The notes below the pieces were generated by a model. The model did no database searches, was not told where the DNA came from, and saw only the letters and a list, made by a program, of their open reading frames with translations. The position numbers and the translations under genes were made by a program. 64,000 bases of DNA from Acanthacorydalis orientalis (lineage: Eukaryota; Arthropoda; Insecta; Megaloptera; Corydalidae): assembly GCA_034766995.1 (NCBI GenBank), contig CM068317.1, positions 49,562,425-49,626,424 of the forward strand, read 5' to 3'. Positions 1 to 9,499 of the stretch are shown piece after piece (within the stretch, counting starts at the first letter, position 1; each line of letters begins with the position of its first letter).

Positions 1-63
1 GTTGTTTTTATTACAAGGAATGATTTTTAGAAATGCTTCAAGAAAAATATGTTGATTATAATA

Positions 64-68
<5 letters not shown>

Positions 69-99
<31 letters not shown>
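69..99. repeat. (TA)n microsatellite
   Basis: Uninterrupted alternating T and A, about 30 bp. It is the first of roughly thirty such tracts in the window. Confidence 0.95.
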
Positions 100-101
<2 letters not shown>

Positions 102-828
102 ATAGAGAGGATATGCTTTTTCGAATAGCGTACATTGGAACAGTTAAGTCCCAGCAGAAAAATCTGTTTTTTTTTAGAATGAATAGTTGGGGTGAGGTTG
201 TGGGAGAGAAACAAGACTCGAGCTCGCTTTGAGTGGCCCAAAAAGTAGATTTTAATAGAACTACAGTTATTTACAACCGAGTCTCGGCAACCGTTCATTC
301 CATTTCCGAAAAAGTGAACACACGCACACAGACCATAAATGTTTTTCCATTAAAAACCGAGAATCGTGCGCGCGTCCAACGAACACTCATTGAGATTCAT
401 GAGATACAATTCAATAAACCGTCTCGAAAAAATATCCGCTCGTAATTAAAACAAATTCACTGCACTTATTTAACGGAACGGATAAAAAAAAGAGACAGAG
501 AGGAGAGCCGTGCCGTCGATCTTGTTTGTGGCGTTATTTTCACCGGAACTCGCGCAACGTTCGAGTAATGACATTACTCGCGCGCGTCCGGAGAGCTCGA
601 AGTCGCGACAACTGGAACTTTCGGAACAGTAGAGAGCTTTTCTATGGAGGGGCGGTGTCGAGTCACTGCTACCACGGCCACTTCGTCTCTTGTTGTACTT
701 AAAAGCCGTATTAAAAACTGACGAATAATTAATGCGTTTCGGTAATATTAGAAGGAAAAGTTTCGAGTGAGCAGTGAATAAATCTTGTCCGATGTAAACA
801 AAAATATCTACATTTAGAGCCAACAACC

Positions 829-864
829 ATATATATAATATATATATATATATATTATATATTA
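829..864. repeat. interrupted (TA)n microsatellite
   Basis: TA repeats broken by AA and TT dinucleotide slips, followed by TATATTATCTAGA. Confidence 0.9.
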
Positions 865-1355
865 TCTAGATCAAAAATTTCGTGAATTTCGACATTGATC
901 GTCTTCGTCTTCTCTATTACTTCTTGTAAAAATTTCTAGAAAATCAGACTTGTTTTTCTCTTTATTCATTTTTAAGGGTTTCTTAAGTTCACAAAACTAG
1001 TCTTATAAACAACTGTCGCAAAGAGTCCGCCTATAACATCTTACTTCAATACATTCAACAGATAAATACACTGGGGGGGGGTGTAAATTCCCATAACAAC
1101 CACAGTGCCCAATTCTATGAATGTGTGTACACCTCAGTTCGTCAATTACTAGACGTGTTTACACGCCAATAGCACCGAAAGGGTTAAAAGAACAGCCCAA
1201 ACTCAAAGTTATTTTTTCTAAATGCCCTTTAATTATTTGTAATTGTAAGCGGTTGAGAAAACTTTGAAGGCAACAAAATAAATGTCGATAAATCAAGTAT
1301 TTTTTGTGTTTATTTATTTGAAATTTACTGTAACTTTTTGATTCGGGTAATATAG

Positions 1356-1360
<5 letters not shown>

Positions 1361-1399
<39 letters not shown>
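1361..1399. repeat. (TA)n microsatellite
   Basis: About 39 bp of pure TA, flanked by ATACA on the left and TTATTTATAT on the right. Confidence 0.95.
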
Positions 1400-1403
<4 letters not shown>

Positions 1404-2029
1404 TTATATCAATGGACTCAGGTCGATGCATTATCTCTGTTTTCACTATTTTTCGTAACATGTTCAAGTTCGTTCATTGTGAATATCCACTCGTATAGAA
1501 GTTGTTTCTATAATCAAAACTGATATACGTTTTAATAAAAGGTCACAGAATTCATAAAAATTAATGTGCACTCGTGTAAAGTTAATTGTCGGAAAGTTTG
1601 ACAGGATTTTAAAACAAGTTGAATAAAAAATGAGCTCGAGGCGGTGTACAAGTTTATCAACTGTACGAAAATATGTAAGTTCGTCGTCGGTGTTGTTATT
1701 GCGAATAAATCTCATGCGTCTCTTCGTCTGATCGTTAGTTTATTTTCGCGTTGTTCTGAACTTCTTATCTTTTCCTCTTTTCTCCTTTTTTCTTATCTTT
1801 TACTGGAAATCAGATCGAGATAGAGTTCTCTGCCTGTGTTTTCATTTCACTTGTTTTGATGAATTTTTCACTGAGGTCACAAATCAAAAATCAATTTCAA
1901 TCGAACGTTCAACGATTGGAATATTGGTATATTTTGATTATTATTTAGATATTGTAATACAATTCGGATACTTCTGGTAAACTTACTTCTACAAATATAC
2001 ATACAAATATAATACACATACTTTTTTCA

Positions 2030-2275
2030 CCACACGGAAAATAAAAATTTTCTGAAGAATAAATCATTTCTGATTGTTACTTGTGTGTATTTCTATAGTA
2101 ATATCATCTTCAGTGCATCCAAATACAGAATAGTGAAATGAAAATCGTATGATCCAAGTACCTTACACAGTGCTACATTTTTTCTGATCAGAAATGTTCA
2201 ATAACTGATTCAATATCATTTATTTTTTTTTGCTTATGCACATTTCGATAACAACTCCATTATTCTCGGAATAAT
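2030..2275. repeat. dispersed AT-rich repeat, family Q
   Basis: This interval has two copies of a loosely conserved core also seen near 12.5, 28.4, 31.5, 32.8, 39.3, 47.99 and 63.9 kb. The recognisable parts are CATTTCTGATTGTTACTTG, then a TGCATTTC-like stretch, then ATCATCTTCAGTGC, and TTTCTGATCAGAAATGTTC. No open frame is conserved between copies. It could be a SINE-like or MITE-like family. I see no terminal repeats that define its ends, so the boundaries are approximate. Confidence 0.5.
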
Positions 2276-2454
2276 TGATAGCAGTTTCCGGCGTAGAATC
2301 CTTTCTAATAAAAAAACGTTCAATAAATAATAATCGAACATTTTCTACTGTTGCTTATAAAAATTTCAATGTATTTTTTTCACAAATAGTCATACTTTCA
2401 AGAAATCTTAGCAGAACGACAGGAAAACCTGTTTTAAATTGAAGAAAAACATTT

Positions 2455-3140
2455 TTTTTTCTAAAGATGAGTTTCATATCTATATTATTTAAAACATCGA
2501 TTTTTTCACGATTTTTCAATTCTATGATATTTCAAAAATGTGCGCTTGTAAGGGAATTTTAAAATTCGAGAAATTGCATAAGTTATAGGTTTTTTAAGTA
2601 GCGGCCGACGCATGGGGAATACTTAAAACGCGTTTTTCTCGGAATAATTTCTAAACTAGTGGGTAGTAGTCTAACAAGTATCTTAAAAAAAATTTGATTG
2701 ATTCATACGACCTTTTTTAAATTAAAGAAAAAACGCTTACCAGGCAGTGAACCTTTATATTTACTTATATTTGAAATTTTTAATTTTTTAAAGCGGTCGA
2801 ATGAGAGAAAATGTCAAAAATATACATTTTGAATTGGAAATATTGTAAATTTGTCAAAAAAAACTTTTTTTTTATTATTCAGAGGTTCAGTCTATAGGAA
2901 ATTTTATACTCCTTGGGATATATTCGGTTTTTATATTTAAAAACAACATTTAACGAGACAGGCGTCCTAACGTCGAAGAAGATTTCTAATAAGTTTGCCA
3001 TAAAAACCAGCCCGACGCTATTTCGTTTTTTTTTTTTTAAAATTAAAAATGGTTTTGTAGTCTTAGATAGACATTCAATAAAATACAAAAAATCTCACCA
3101 ACTTATCTTCTTTCTTTTCTCTAGAAACAATTCTTAAAAA
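2455..3140 (+). repeat. dispersed noncoding repeat R, copy R1
   Basis: About 680 bp that aligns by eye with 29.93-30.43 kb (inverted), 37.37-38.01 kb and 38.49-39.18 kb. Shared landmarks in order are a poly-T segment after a CGATTTTT motif, AATTCGAGAAATT, a GC-rich box (here GCGGCCGACGCATGGGGAA), GCAGTGAACC, AAATTTTTAATTTTTTAAAG followed by CGGTCGAAT, and a 3' part with ACGTCGAAGAAGATTTCT and ATAAAAACCAGC. No coding frame is preserved across copies. The element type is unknown. Confidence 0.7.
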
Positions 3141-4005
3141 TTATTCTTTTTTGAAAGGTCCAGGTTAAAAACATTCTTTAAGGTAATGAAAAATCTTATA
3201 CTAAGTATCAGAACCGTATCTAGATAAATCTCATGTGTGACAAGAGTAAATTAATAGAAGTGAACAGAAGGATGTTAAATTTTCATTTATTTTTCAATTC
3301 GATACTGCGAACTGACGCTCAAACGAATCAAAACATTTGTATAAAAGTGCTCGAGATTAAAACACAATATTGATAAAAGTAAAAGTACGATCGTAGAAGA
3401 AGAGGACAGACATTGATATTTCCAATATAAGAGTTATCATTTTCAGTCTCGATATTTGTTCGACGGTCACCTCCGTTTCCGATAAGAAACTATTACATTA
3501 CTCCAAACATGTCGAATGCGGTTGCAGGGCGAGAATGCTACGAATTTAATTGAATTAATGTTTGAACAGCGCCTCTGACGGTATTCGAACCTTATCTGTT
3601 CGCCGTTAGTCATACGCTCCGACCGCTAAACAAACGACGAATGTCCTTTGACCGGACGACCCTTATACAACTGACCCATACTGTTTTATCGAAACCAGCT
3701 CTTGTATAATAATGGGGAAAGTTTACGAGCGTGATTCGAGGAGTGTCGCCGGTCAAACGTATGTTTATGATATTGATTATGTGAAGATTTTGAGAAGTAC
3801 TGTCGTACTGCCAACTGGCAAAATAATAATAGACGTAAGGTATCTTGAAGAAAATTGAACATGGACGTTTCGCATACGGCTCATTCGAGATCCGCAAGCG
3901 CTCAATTCATAATATCCGAGTGTAGAATTTCTGAACGTTTAACATCACTTAAAAACATTATCATCCGTAATGATCAGACACACACGTGACGGAGATAAAA
4001 ATATA

Positions 4006-4008
<3 letters not shown>
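3141..4008. other. AT-rich stretch, no gene except a tRNA-like relic
   Basis: Nothing protein-coding is recognisable. The only structured item is the tRNA-like sequence on the minus strand near 3.6 kb. The rest is unique-looking AT-rich DNA. Confidence 0.5.
3563..3634 (-). ncRNA. degenerate tRNA-like sequence (tRNA relic or SINE head)
   Basis: Read on the minus strand, this has an A-box-like stretch TTTAGCGGTCGGAGCG, then GTATGACTAACGGCG in the anticodon region, then a near-perfect B box, GGTTCGAATAC. The spacing between the two boxes suits an RNA polymerase III internal promoter. The acceptor stem does not close and the T stem pairs poorly, so a functional tRNA is unlikely. A tRNA-derived SINE head or a tRNA pseudogene fits better. 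No second copy was noticed in the window. Confidence 0.4.
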
Positions 4009-4072
<64 letters not shown>

Positions 4073-4078
4073 ATATAT
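4009..4078. repeat. (TA)n microsatellite, left flank of a mariner
   Basis: About 70 bp of TA with a few TG interruptions at the right end. It abuts the left inverted repeat of the mariner at 4080. A second (TA)n tract flanks the other end, so the element inserted into TA-rich target DNA, as mariners do. Confidence 0.95.
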
Positions 4079-4079
4079 G

Positions 4080-4110
4080 CGAGGGAGGTTCGATGAGAAA
4101 CTTAGTTCGT
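4080..4110 (+). repeat. left terminal inverted repeat of the mariner
   Basis: Starts CGAGGGAGGTT and ends CTTAGTTCG. It pairs with the repeat ending at 5379, with 24 of the first 30 positions identical. Confidence 0.85.
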
Positions 4111-4336
4111 TGTTTATTGGAGTCTTAGGGCGCTTCAACAGCCAAGGTCATTTGTGCTCGAAAAAAATTTTCTTCGTGCAATCGGTGTGGGTGAGGGTGT
4201 CAGATATATAAGTTCTCATATAGTTTCGTCTCTTTTCATAACGCATGTTGAAGCTATTCATTCTTAAACTATAGTTCAGCCATCAATTCTTCGTTTGACA
4301 GTCAACCAACACAAGAGTTTCGTGCGAAAGTGCAAA

Positions 4337-5320
4337 ATGGATAAAATCGGAATAAGAGGTCCTATCCAGTTATTTTTTTGGAAAGAAAAACAGTGAAGGG
4401 AAACAATGAGATGATATTTCTTACATTGGATGAATCTTGTCCTTACGAAACCGTTCGACTTTGGGCGAATTAATTTGAACATGGCAGAACGAGCATCGAA
4501 TAGAAAGAGATGTGAATCAAGACCTACCTGCATATGACATGCACTAATCAGATATTAGAGGAGATGGTGGAATACGATTACTTAGGAGTCGAAATTGGCA
4601 GGGATGAGAGGATCGATCAGGAAGTACTGAACATGGTTAAGAAGGCCAAAGGAATTTACTACCAGCTTAGTCAAACAGTGATAGGAAAGAAAGATGTAAA
4701 GAAGAAGACCAAGACAAGAAGAATCAAAGACAAGAAGATAGTATTTTTATCAGTATTCTGTAAGGGAAAATAAGTCAATATTTTCATTTTTTAACTGATC
4801 AAAAAAATAGAGCTCTAAATTTTTTTATCCGGGGATCACAATCATTGCAGTTACGCCACTATCATCATCAAACACCAGAATCGAAAACACAATCAAAACA
4901 ATAAATAGACCGGTTCGGGTGAAACTGTTCCAAAGCAGGAAAAGACGGTCCACTCGGCTGGAAAGGTGATACCGTCAGTTTTCCGGGACGCAAAACTCAT
5001 TCTCTTCCGAACGGCCGTTCCGGAACAGCTAAAAGAAAATGTTGTCTCGCAGTGACCGTATCTCTTTAAAGGTTCATCAAAAATTGGTCGAACTGAAGCT
5101 TGAAATCGTTTCGCACCCATCGTATTCGCCCGATTTAGCTCCCTCGGACTTCTACTTATTCTCGAATCTCGACATTTTCCTGTCTGGAATGCGATTTGGG
5201 TCGAATGGAGAGACGATAGAGGCAGCAAACGGCTATTTCGAGAACCTCGAAGGAGCCCGCATCCGGGCGAGAATCGAAAAGCTGGAGAAACGTGTTTCAA
5301 GGCAATTATTCGAAAAATAA
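4337..5320 (+). pseudogene. mariner transposase pseudogene (three broken segments)
   Basis: The likely start is the ATG at 4337, reading MDKIGIRGPIQLFFWKEKQ and then a stop, which resembles a mariner N-terminus. At 4423-4505 the frame gives TLDESCPYETVRLWAN, a stop, then FEHGRTSIE, matching the second part of the DNA-binding region (the usual ..YSTVKKWVAEFKRGRTS.. pattern). A LINE fragment follows. From 4909 the frame reads GETVPKQEKTVHSAGKVIP and continues SVFRDAKLILF, then runs to a stop at about 5041. From about 5042 another frame gives SLKVHQKLVEL, YSPDLAPSDFYLF and a C-terminal KLEKRV, ending at 5320. The third catalytic Asp (in SPDLAPSD) is present. The segment with the first Asp is gone, the H-x-D-N box with the second is scrambled, and about 35 codons before that box are missing. 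Confidence 0.9.
4535..4773 (+). mobile_element. fragment of a non-LTR retrotransposon (RTE-like) inside the mariner
   Basis: The open frame reads NQILEEMVEYDYLGVEIG, then DERIDQEVLNMVKKAKGIYY and QLSQTVIGKKDV. This matches the region after the reverse-transcriptase palm in RTE-like LINEs of insects (the YLGVxI...V..KA.GIYYQLSQT signature), before the usual KTK.RIYK motif. After KKTKTR the similarity is lost and the frame becomes lysine-rich low complexity. The piece is only about 180-240 bp and lies between the helix-turn-helix and catalytic segments of the mariner. It was therefore inserted into, or replaced, the middle of that element. It is not functional. Confidence 0.8.
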
Positions 5321-5349
5321 AGAAAACTAAAAATTGTTGTTTTTAATAT

Positions 5350-5378
5350 CGAACTAAGCTACTCTTTAAACCGCCCTC

Positions 5379-5379
<1 letters not shown>
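5350..5379 (-). repeat. right terminal inverted repeat of the mariner
   Basis: Ends ...CTTTAAACCGCCCTCG and is followed immediately by TA and a (TA)n tract. It is the inverted partner of the left repeat. Confidence 0.85.

Positions 5380-5417
<38 letters not shown>
5380..5417. repeat. (TA)n microsatellite, right flank of the mariner
   Basis: About 37 bp of pure TA directly after the right inverted repeat. Confidence 0.95.
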
Positions 5418-5420
<3 letters not shown>

Positions 5421-7385
5421 GTGTATTGAGTTACAAGGAGTACAGTTTATGTTCTCATCTTTCGCGCGTATAAAAGTATTAACGACGTGTAGAGAAAATG
5501 TGCACGAGCATCGTGGAAGATGTGTGTCGTATCTCCGTCGCGGTGTTTGTACAAGAACGAGTGCTGGCACAAGACAACGGGTTCGACGTTGCGAACGTCG
5601 TGGCTGGTTCTCGTCCGTGCACGCGTTCCTGTATCGAATGGGTTTCGTTTATCTTTCGAATGCAGCCGTCAACGGAATAAAAAAATATAAAAAAAAACGC
5701 GTATTCGTGGATATTCCGTGACTTTTTCGCGTGCACGAAACGAACATCGACATCCGTGTATCCTCGTTCATCGTTAATCTCGTCGCTTAATGTTAATTGT
5801 TGCGGTAAGGCGTTCGTATAGACAGGAAAGATCTCAGTTCGTTATACAGTGATTCATTTTCGAAGCAAAATGAGCGAGACTATATTTACCGACAGTGATT
5901 TGATAGACCGACATTTTTATTCACTCGGACGTTTATAGAATAATTCGTTTTAAAAGTGTTAGAAAATCTATTTTTTTTCAGATCTGGAGCTGGTTCGAAA
6001 TATTGAAATGCATTGAACAATCTCAGTGTTTGTTAGAGGCTAGTGGATTTAAATGATGTACGCGTTACTAAAACACATGATCAGTATGGTTTATTTAATT
6101 GGTCACAATAAGTTGAATATCAACAGGGAGAATGATTAGTTGAGGATTGCAGAGACATGCACAGATGAGAACTGTCGGAACACACCGTCAACATTTGACT
6201 GACCCGGATGAAATATACTTAGCGTGGTTACCGACCCGAATAGAACAAGCGCTTACTTACAGACTTAACTCATCTGACGCGTTCTGCAATACTTAACCTG
6301 TAAGATGTATGTGTCGTTCAATAGTTTTGATCATTAATTCTATAGGAATAAATCGATGACAAGAACAAATTGATGATATAAAAAATAGATATTTGACTTT
6401 CATTTAAATTTCGATCCAGTAATTTGAACTGAACTTAAAACTCAGTAAATATTTTTATAAAAATCTACCTTATAGTTTCACAGTACGAGAAAATAATCCA
6501 TTTCGGAGAATGTATTTATCAATAGTGATAAAACTGAAATAAAACAGCATCACAGATAATAAAAAAATATTTCAATATTTTTCCTTCCAGCGAAAATGTG
6601 TTTGTTCCGAATCGAAAACCTTATCACTCCATCAACTGATAAAACTAGATACATACAATGTTTATTTACGGAATAATCTCTTTCAGTCGACTGATTACGA
6701 TACGAACACTCAATATGATTCGAATTTGTATGAGGTGAATCCAAAAAAAAACGTATGGAAAAATCGAAATCAGGAGATAAAACGCACAAAAGCGACAAAT
6801 CGTGCATTAACGAAATTGGAAAAAAACACATGTGCCGTTTTGATTGACGTGCGCGGCTCCCGTTATGTTTAAACCGAAGAATCGTGGACGTATGACCCGG
6901 GTCCTATGACACTTTTGATTTATACATTTCGTTCGACAGACAATTTATTGCAAATAGACTACAAGTTCAGTTTTTATTCAGTGAGAGTTCGATCGGTCGT
7001 AAGTGGGATTTTGTAATTAGCCAAGTGATGAAACATGCATTATCATTCATTAATATAAACATATATAAATTTTGATTCCCATTTCGACCGTTCAGAACAT
7101 GTAACATGTTTGTATGCCGAGGCTTCGGCTGACGGATGTACACGCTATGAAAAGACTGTGTCGATTTTAATTTAATTAAGCAGCATTACACGAAAGGTAC
7201 GATAGATAGGTTGGGTCACTAACCACTTTCAATTGTTGGTTTAGATATAAAAGCGTGATAACACTACATCCTCATTAACCCCTTTCAACTAAAGGTGATG
7301 GATATGACTATATCGCCGCTAAAAGCAGCCGAACCCACACGTTCGGAACACTTGTATTTCTCTATTACGGGCACTTACACGCGTA
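5418..7385. other. no recognisable gene
   Basis: There are several short open frames between 5.42 and 5.72 kb on both strands, but the stretch is CpG-rich and stop-poor in all frames, and none carries a known motif. The rest is AT-rich DNA without a repeat I can place. Confidence 0.5.
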
Positions 7386-7938
7386 CAGGATGTTCAATAA
7401 GATATTACATGTCTAGGATGTTAATCTGTTTGATGTACACGAGAAGTCTGTACAATGAAACGTGTTCGAAAATTCAATATTCGATTTTATGATTTAGACA
7501 TTGAAAATATAAGACAAGTAGTGATTTTCATTTTTGTGTTGTGTTTTGAATTGAAAGAAACTGCTTTTTTCTTGATTTCATCTTTCGAAGATTTTTTTAG
7601 AATAGACATGTCTTTGACATTTATAGATTATTTTTTGTAGAGTTATGTCAAATAATTTGTTTATACGGACAAGCCACGAACCATTGATCACATCAAGACC
7701 AATATCACCCGCTTTATTCGACAGATAGAGCCGCAATTATGTGAGAAAACCATTGAAAATTTGAAGTTTCGTATGCAAGCCACCAAAAGAAGCCGCTGTG
7801 GTCATTTAAATGATATCGTGTTTTATATATAATGGCAAAGAATATTATTTTAAATAAACAAAAAAATAATTAACTTATATGATAAAATGTGTGTTTTATT
7901 TAAATTCAAAAAACACTGGGGCTTAATGAAAAACCCTG
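7386..7938 (+). mobile_element. internally deleted Tc1/mariner-type element, about 550 bp
   Basis: The right end, read inverted, starts CAGGGTTTTTCATTAAG. The left end starts CAGGATGTTCAATAAG. Both are preceded by TA, the expected target duplication. Between them an open C-terminal transposase segment survives, but the DNA-binding and catalytic parts are absent. This makes it a deletion derivative of a longer element with CAGGGT..T-type termini. The left terminus is less well conserved than the right, so the left boundary is less certain. Confidence 0.65.
7659..7832 (+). pseudogene. C-terminal remnant of a Tc1/mariner-superfamily transposase
   Basis: An uninterrupted frame reads VYTDKPRTIDHIKTNITRFI, then RQIEPQLCEKTIENLKFRMQ, then SRCGHLNDIVFYI and a stop. 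This is the C-terminal tail of the insect transposase type that usually ends ..SRGGHLNDIIFHT. A stop lies just upstream, and no catalytic D/E motifs precede it within the element. The tail is well preserved compared with the mariners elsewhere in the window, so the element may be younger or more recently mobilised in trans. Downstream is A-rich DNA up to the right terminus. Confidence 0.8.
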
Positions 7939-7939
7939 T

Positions 7940-8948
7940 ATTAGATCTATAAATTATGTATTAGCTGTATTCCATTTTTCCATAAATAAACTGTAATTTT
8001 CCATAAAAAAAGGCACTGACTTAATATCAAAACTTGAAAGATTTTCTGTGCCTTAAAGATGATAAAAATCCCCATCGACATGCACATCAGCAACAACCAA
8101 AACTGGTTCACTGAACATTCCCGATCAGAATGTTTTTCTGTACTTTTGAGGGATGAAACATAAGACAGTTCATTCGTGAAACTAGAAAGATATGAAGTCG
8201 GTTGTACGTTTAGGACACGTGTCTCATTGAACATGCAAGTAGGCGTTCAACAGGCCGCCTCCAGTCGAGAATCGATCGACGGTCTCATTAAACGCAAACA
8301 CACACGGAATTGATTCCTGTAACGAGCATCTTTCGTCGATGTTTGTTCGACGAGTGTGCACGGTTCGTTAACGCTCCGTGCTCGATCGCGCCACTACGGT
8401 GCACTCTGACGATAAACGGTCGCCGGTTCGAGTGCGCGCACCATTGTGCATATTTGCATACAGTCGAGCGGTGCCGAGTGTGCATTTCGGTTTTATGATT
8501 CTGAATCGGCGTTACGTTCCGTGTTCGTTCATGAAACGAGCACACAATGCACACGAATCACATCTCTCGACTCTCTTTATAATGTCTATTTGTATACATA
8601 TGCACATATGTTGACATTGTATAGAGAGAGGATGGACAGACGGATATAAAGAGTTCACGAGCTCAACACCGAATCAGTGAAATTGAATAGGTCAACGTGA
8701 CGTTATAATATTTATGATACGCGGATTGGATGTGTGTTTGTATGTGTTTTATTCAATGCAATCGAGGGATGTGAGAAAAAAGTACACACAGGGCGGCGAT
8801 TAAAAACAAAATGCTGAACGAGTGCAAACAATGTTTCGATTTGAACGATACGTGAGAGCATTTTTAGTCCAATTAATTCTATTGCTGCATATTTACAGAC
8901 CATGGATTCGTTGTGCGCGTTTTAATTGGATGTATCGTTTTTAATAAT

Positions 8949-8954
<6 letters not shown>
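7940..8954. other. no recognisable gene; CpG-rich patch at 8.25-8.55 kb
   Basis: 8.25-8.55 kb is GC-richer than its flanks and open in several frames on both strands, which is expected for stop-poor DNA. No domain motif is visible. The remainder is AT-rich with a short TG/CA-rich patch. Confidence 0.45.
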
Positions 8955-8998
<44 letters not shown>

Positions 8999-8999
8999 T
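8955..8999. repeat. (TA)n microsatellite
   Basis: About 40 bp of TA with ACATA at both edges. Confidence 0.95.
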
Positions 9000-9423
9000 A
9001 CCTAATGTGTGAAAATAAATTAATATTTCTAGAAAAAAGAACCGTACTGGCTCGAGAGTGTGAAATGTACGAGAGCTCGAATGTGTGTGTGTGTGTAGGC
9101 CAGATGAACAAATTGAAAGTACGTAATGGATTCTCCGACAACGCTGACAGTGCAATTTACATAAAACAATTGTATTTCGTCAGTATGTCTGTCTGGTGTT
9201 GAACGAGACGATATTTCAGCGGGCCGTTTCACCGGCTGAACGTTTTATATTCATTCGTATCCGTCGACGGCGTCTAGCCGTCCTTAAACAACGCTGTATT
9301 CGTTTCATACGTTCTTGTATTAGAAAATTGAACATAATAATGAAAATTGAACATTGTTTCATTATACACACAACCATAAATACATGTATATGTGGATATG
9401 TGACATAAGAATAGAAAGCTGTA

Positions 9424-9498
9424 AGAATATATAAGAATATATATAAGAATATATATATATATATATATAAGAATATATATATATATATATATATATAT
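9424..9498. repeat. compound (AT)n / ATAAGAAT microsatellite
   Basis: An ATATAAGAAT unit recurs four times with growing (AT)n spacers, which suggests repeated slippage. Confidence 0.9.
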
Positions 9499-9499
9499 G

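Larger units (their letters stand above)
1..2029. other. AT-rich stretch without a recognisable gene
   Basis: I see no coding segment, splice-like exon or RNA gene here. Three (TA)n tracts are listed separately. A run of nine or more G lies near 1072, and the stretch around 540-680 is richer in CpG than its surroundings. Short open frames on both strands have no recognisable motif and overlap low-complexity DNA. Confidence 0.6.
4080..5379 (+). mobile_element. degenerate 1.3 kb mariner element with terminal inverted repeats
   Basis: The left end begins CGAGGGAGGTTCGATGAGAA and the inverted right end begins CGAGGGCGGTTTAAAGAGTA. Over the first 30 positions I count 24 matches, closing on a shared CTTAGTTCG. 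TA dinucleotides flank the element, as expected for a mariner target duplication. The length of 1,300 bp equals a normal full-length mariner. Inside are a transposase start, a helix-turn-helix segment and a C-terminal catalytic segment, all on the plus strand and broken by stops, frameshifts and a LINE fragment. It cannot code for an active transposase. Confidence 0.9.
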
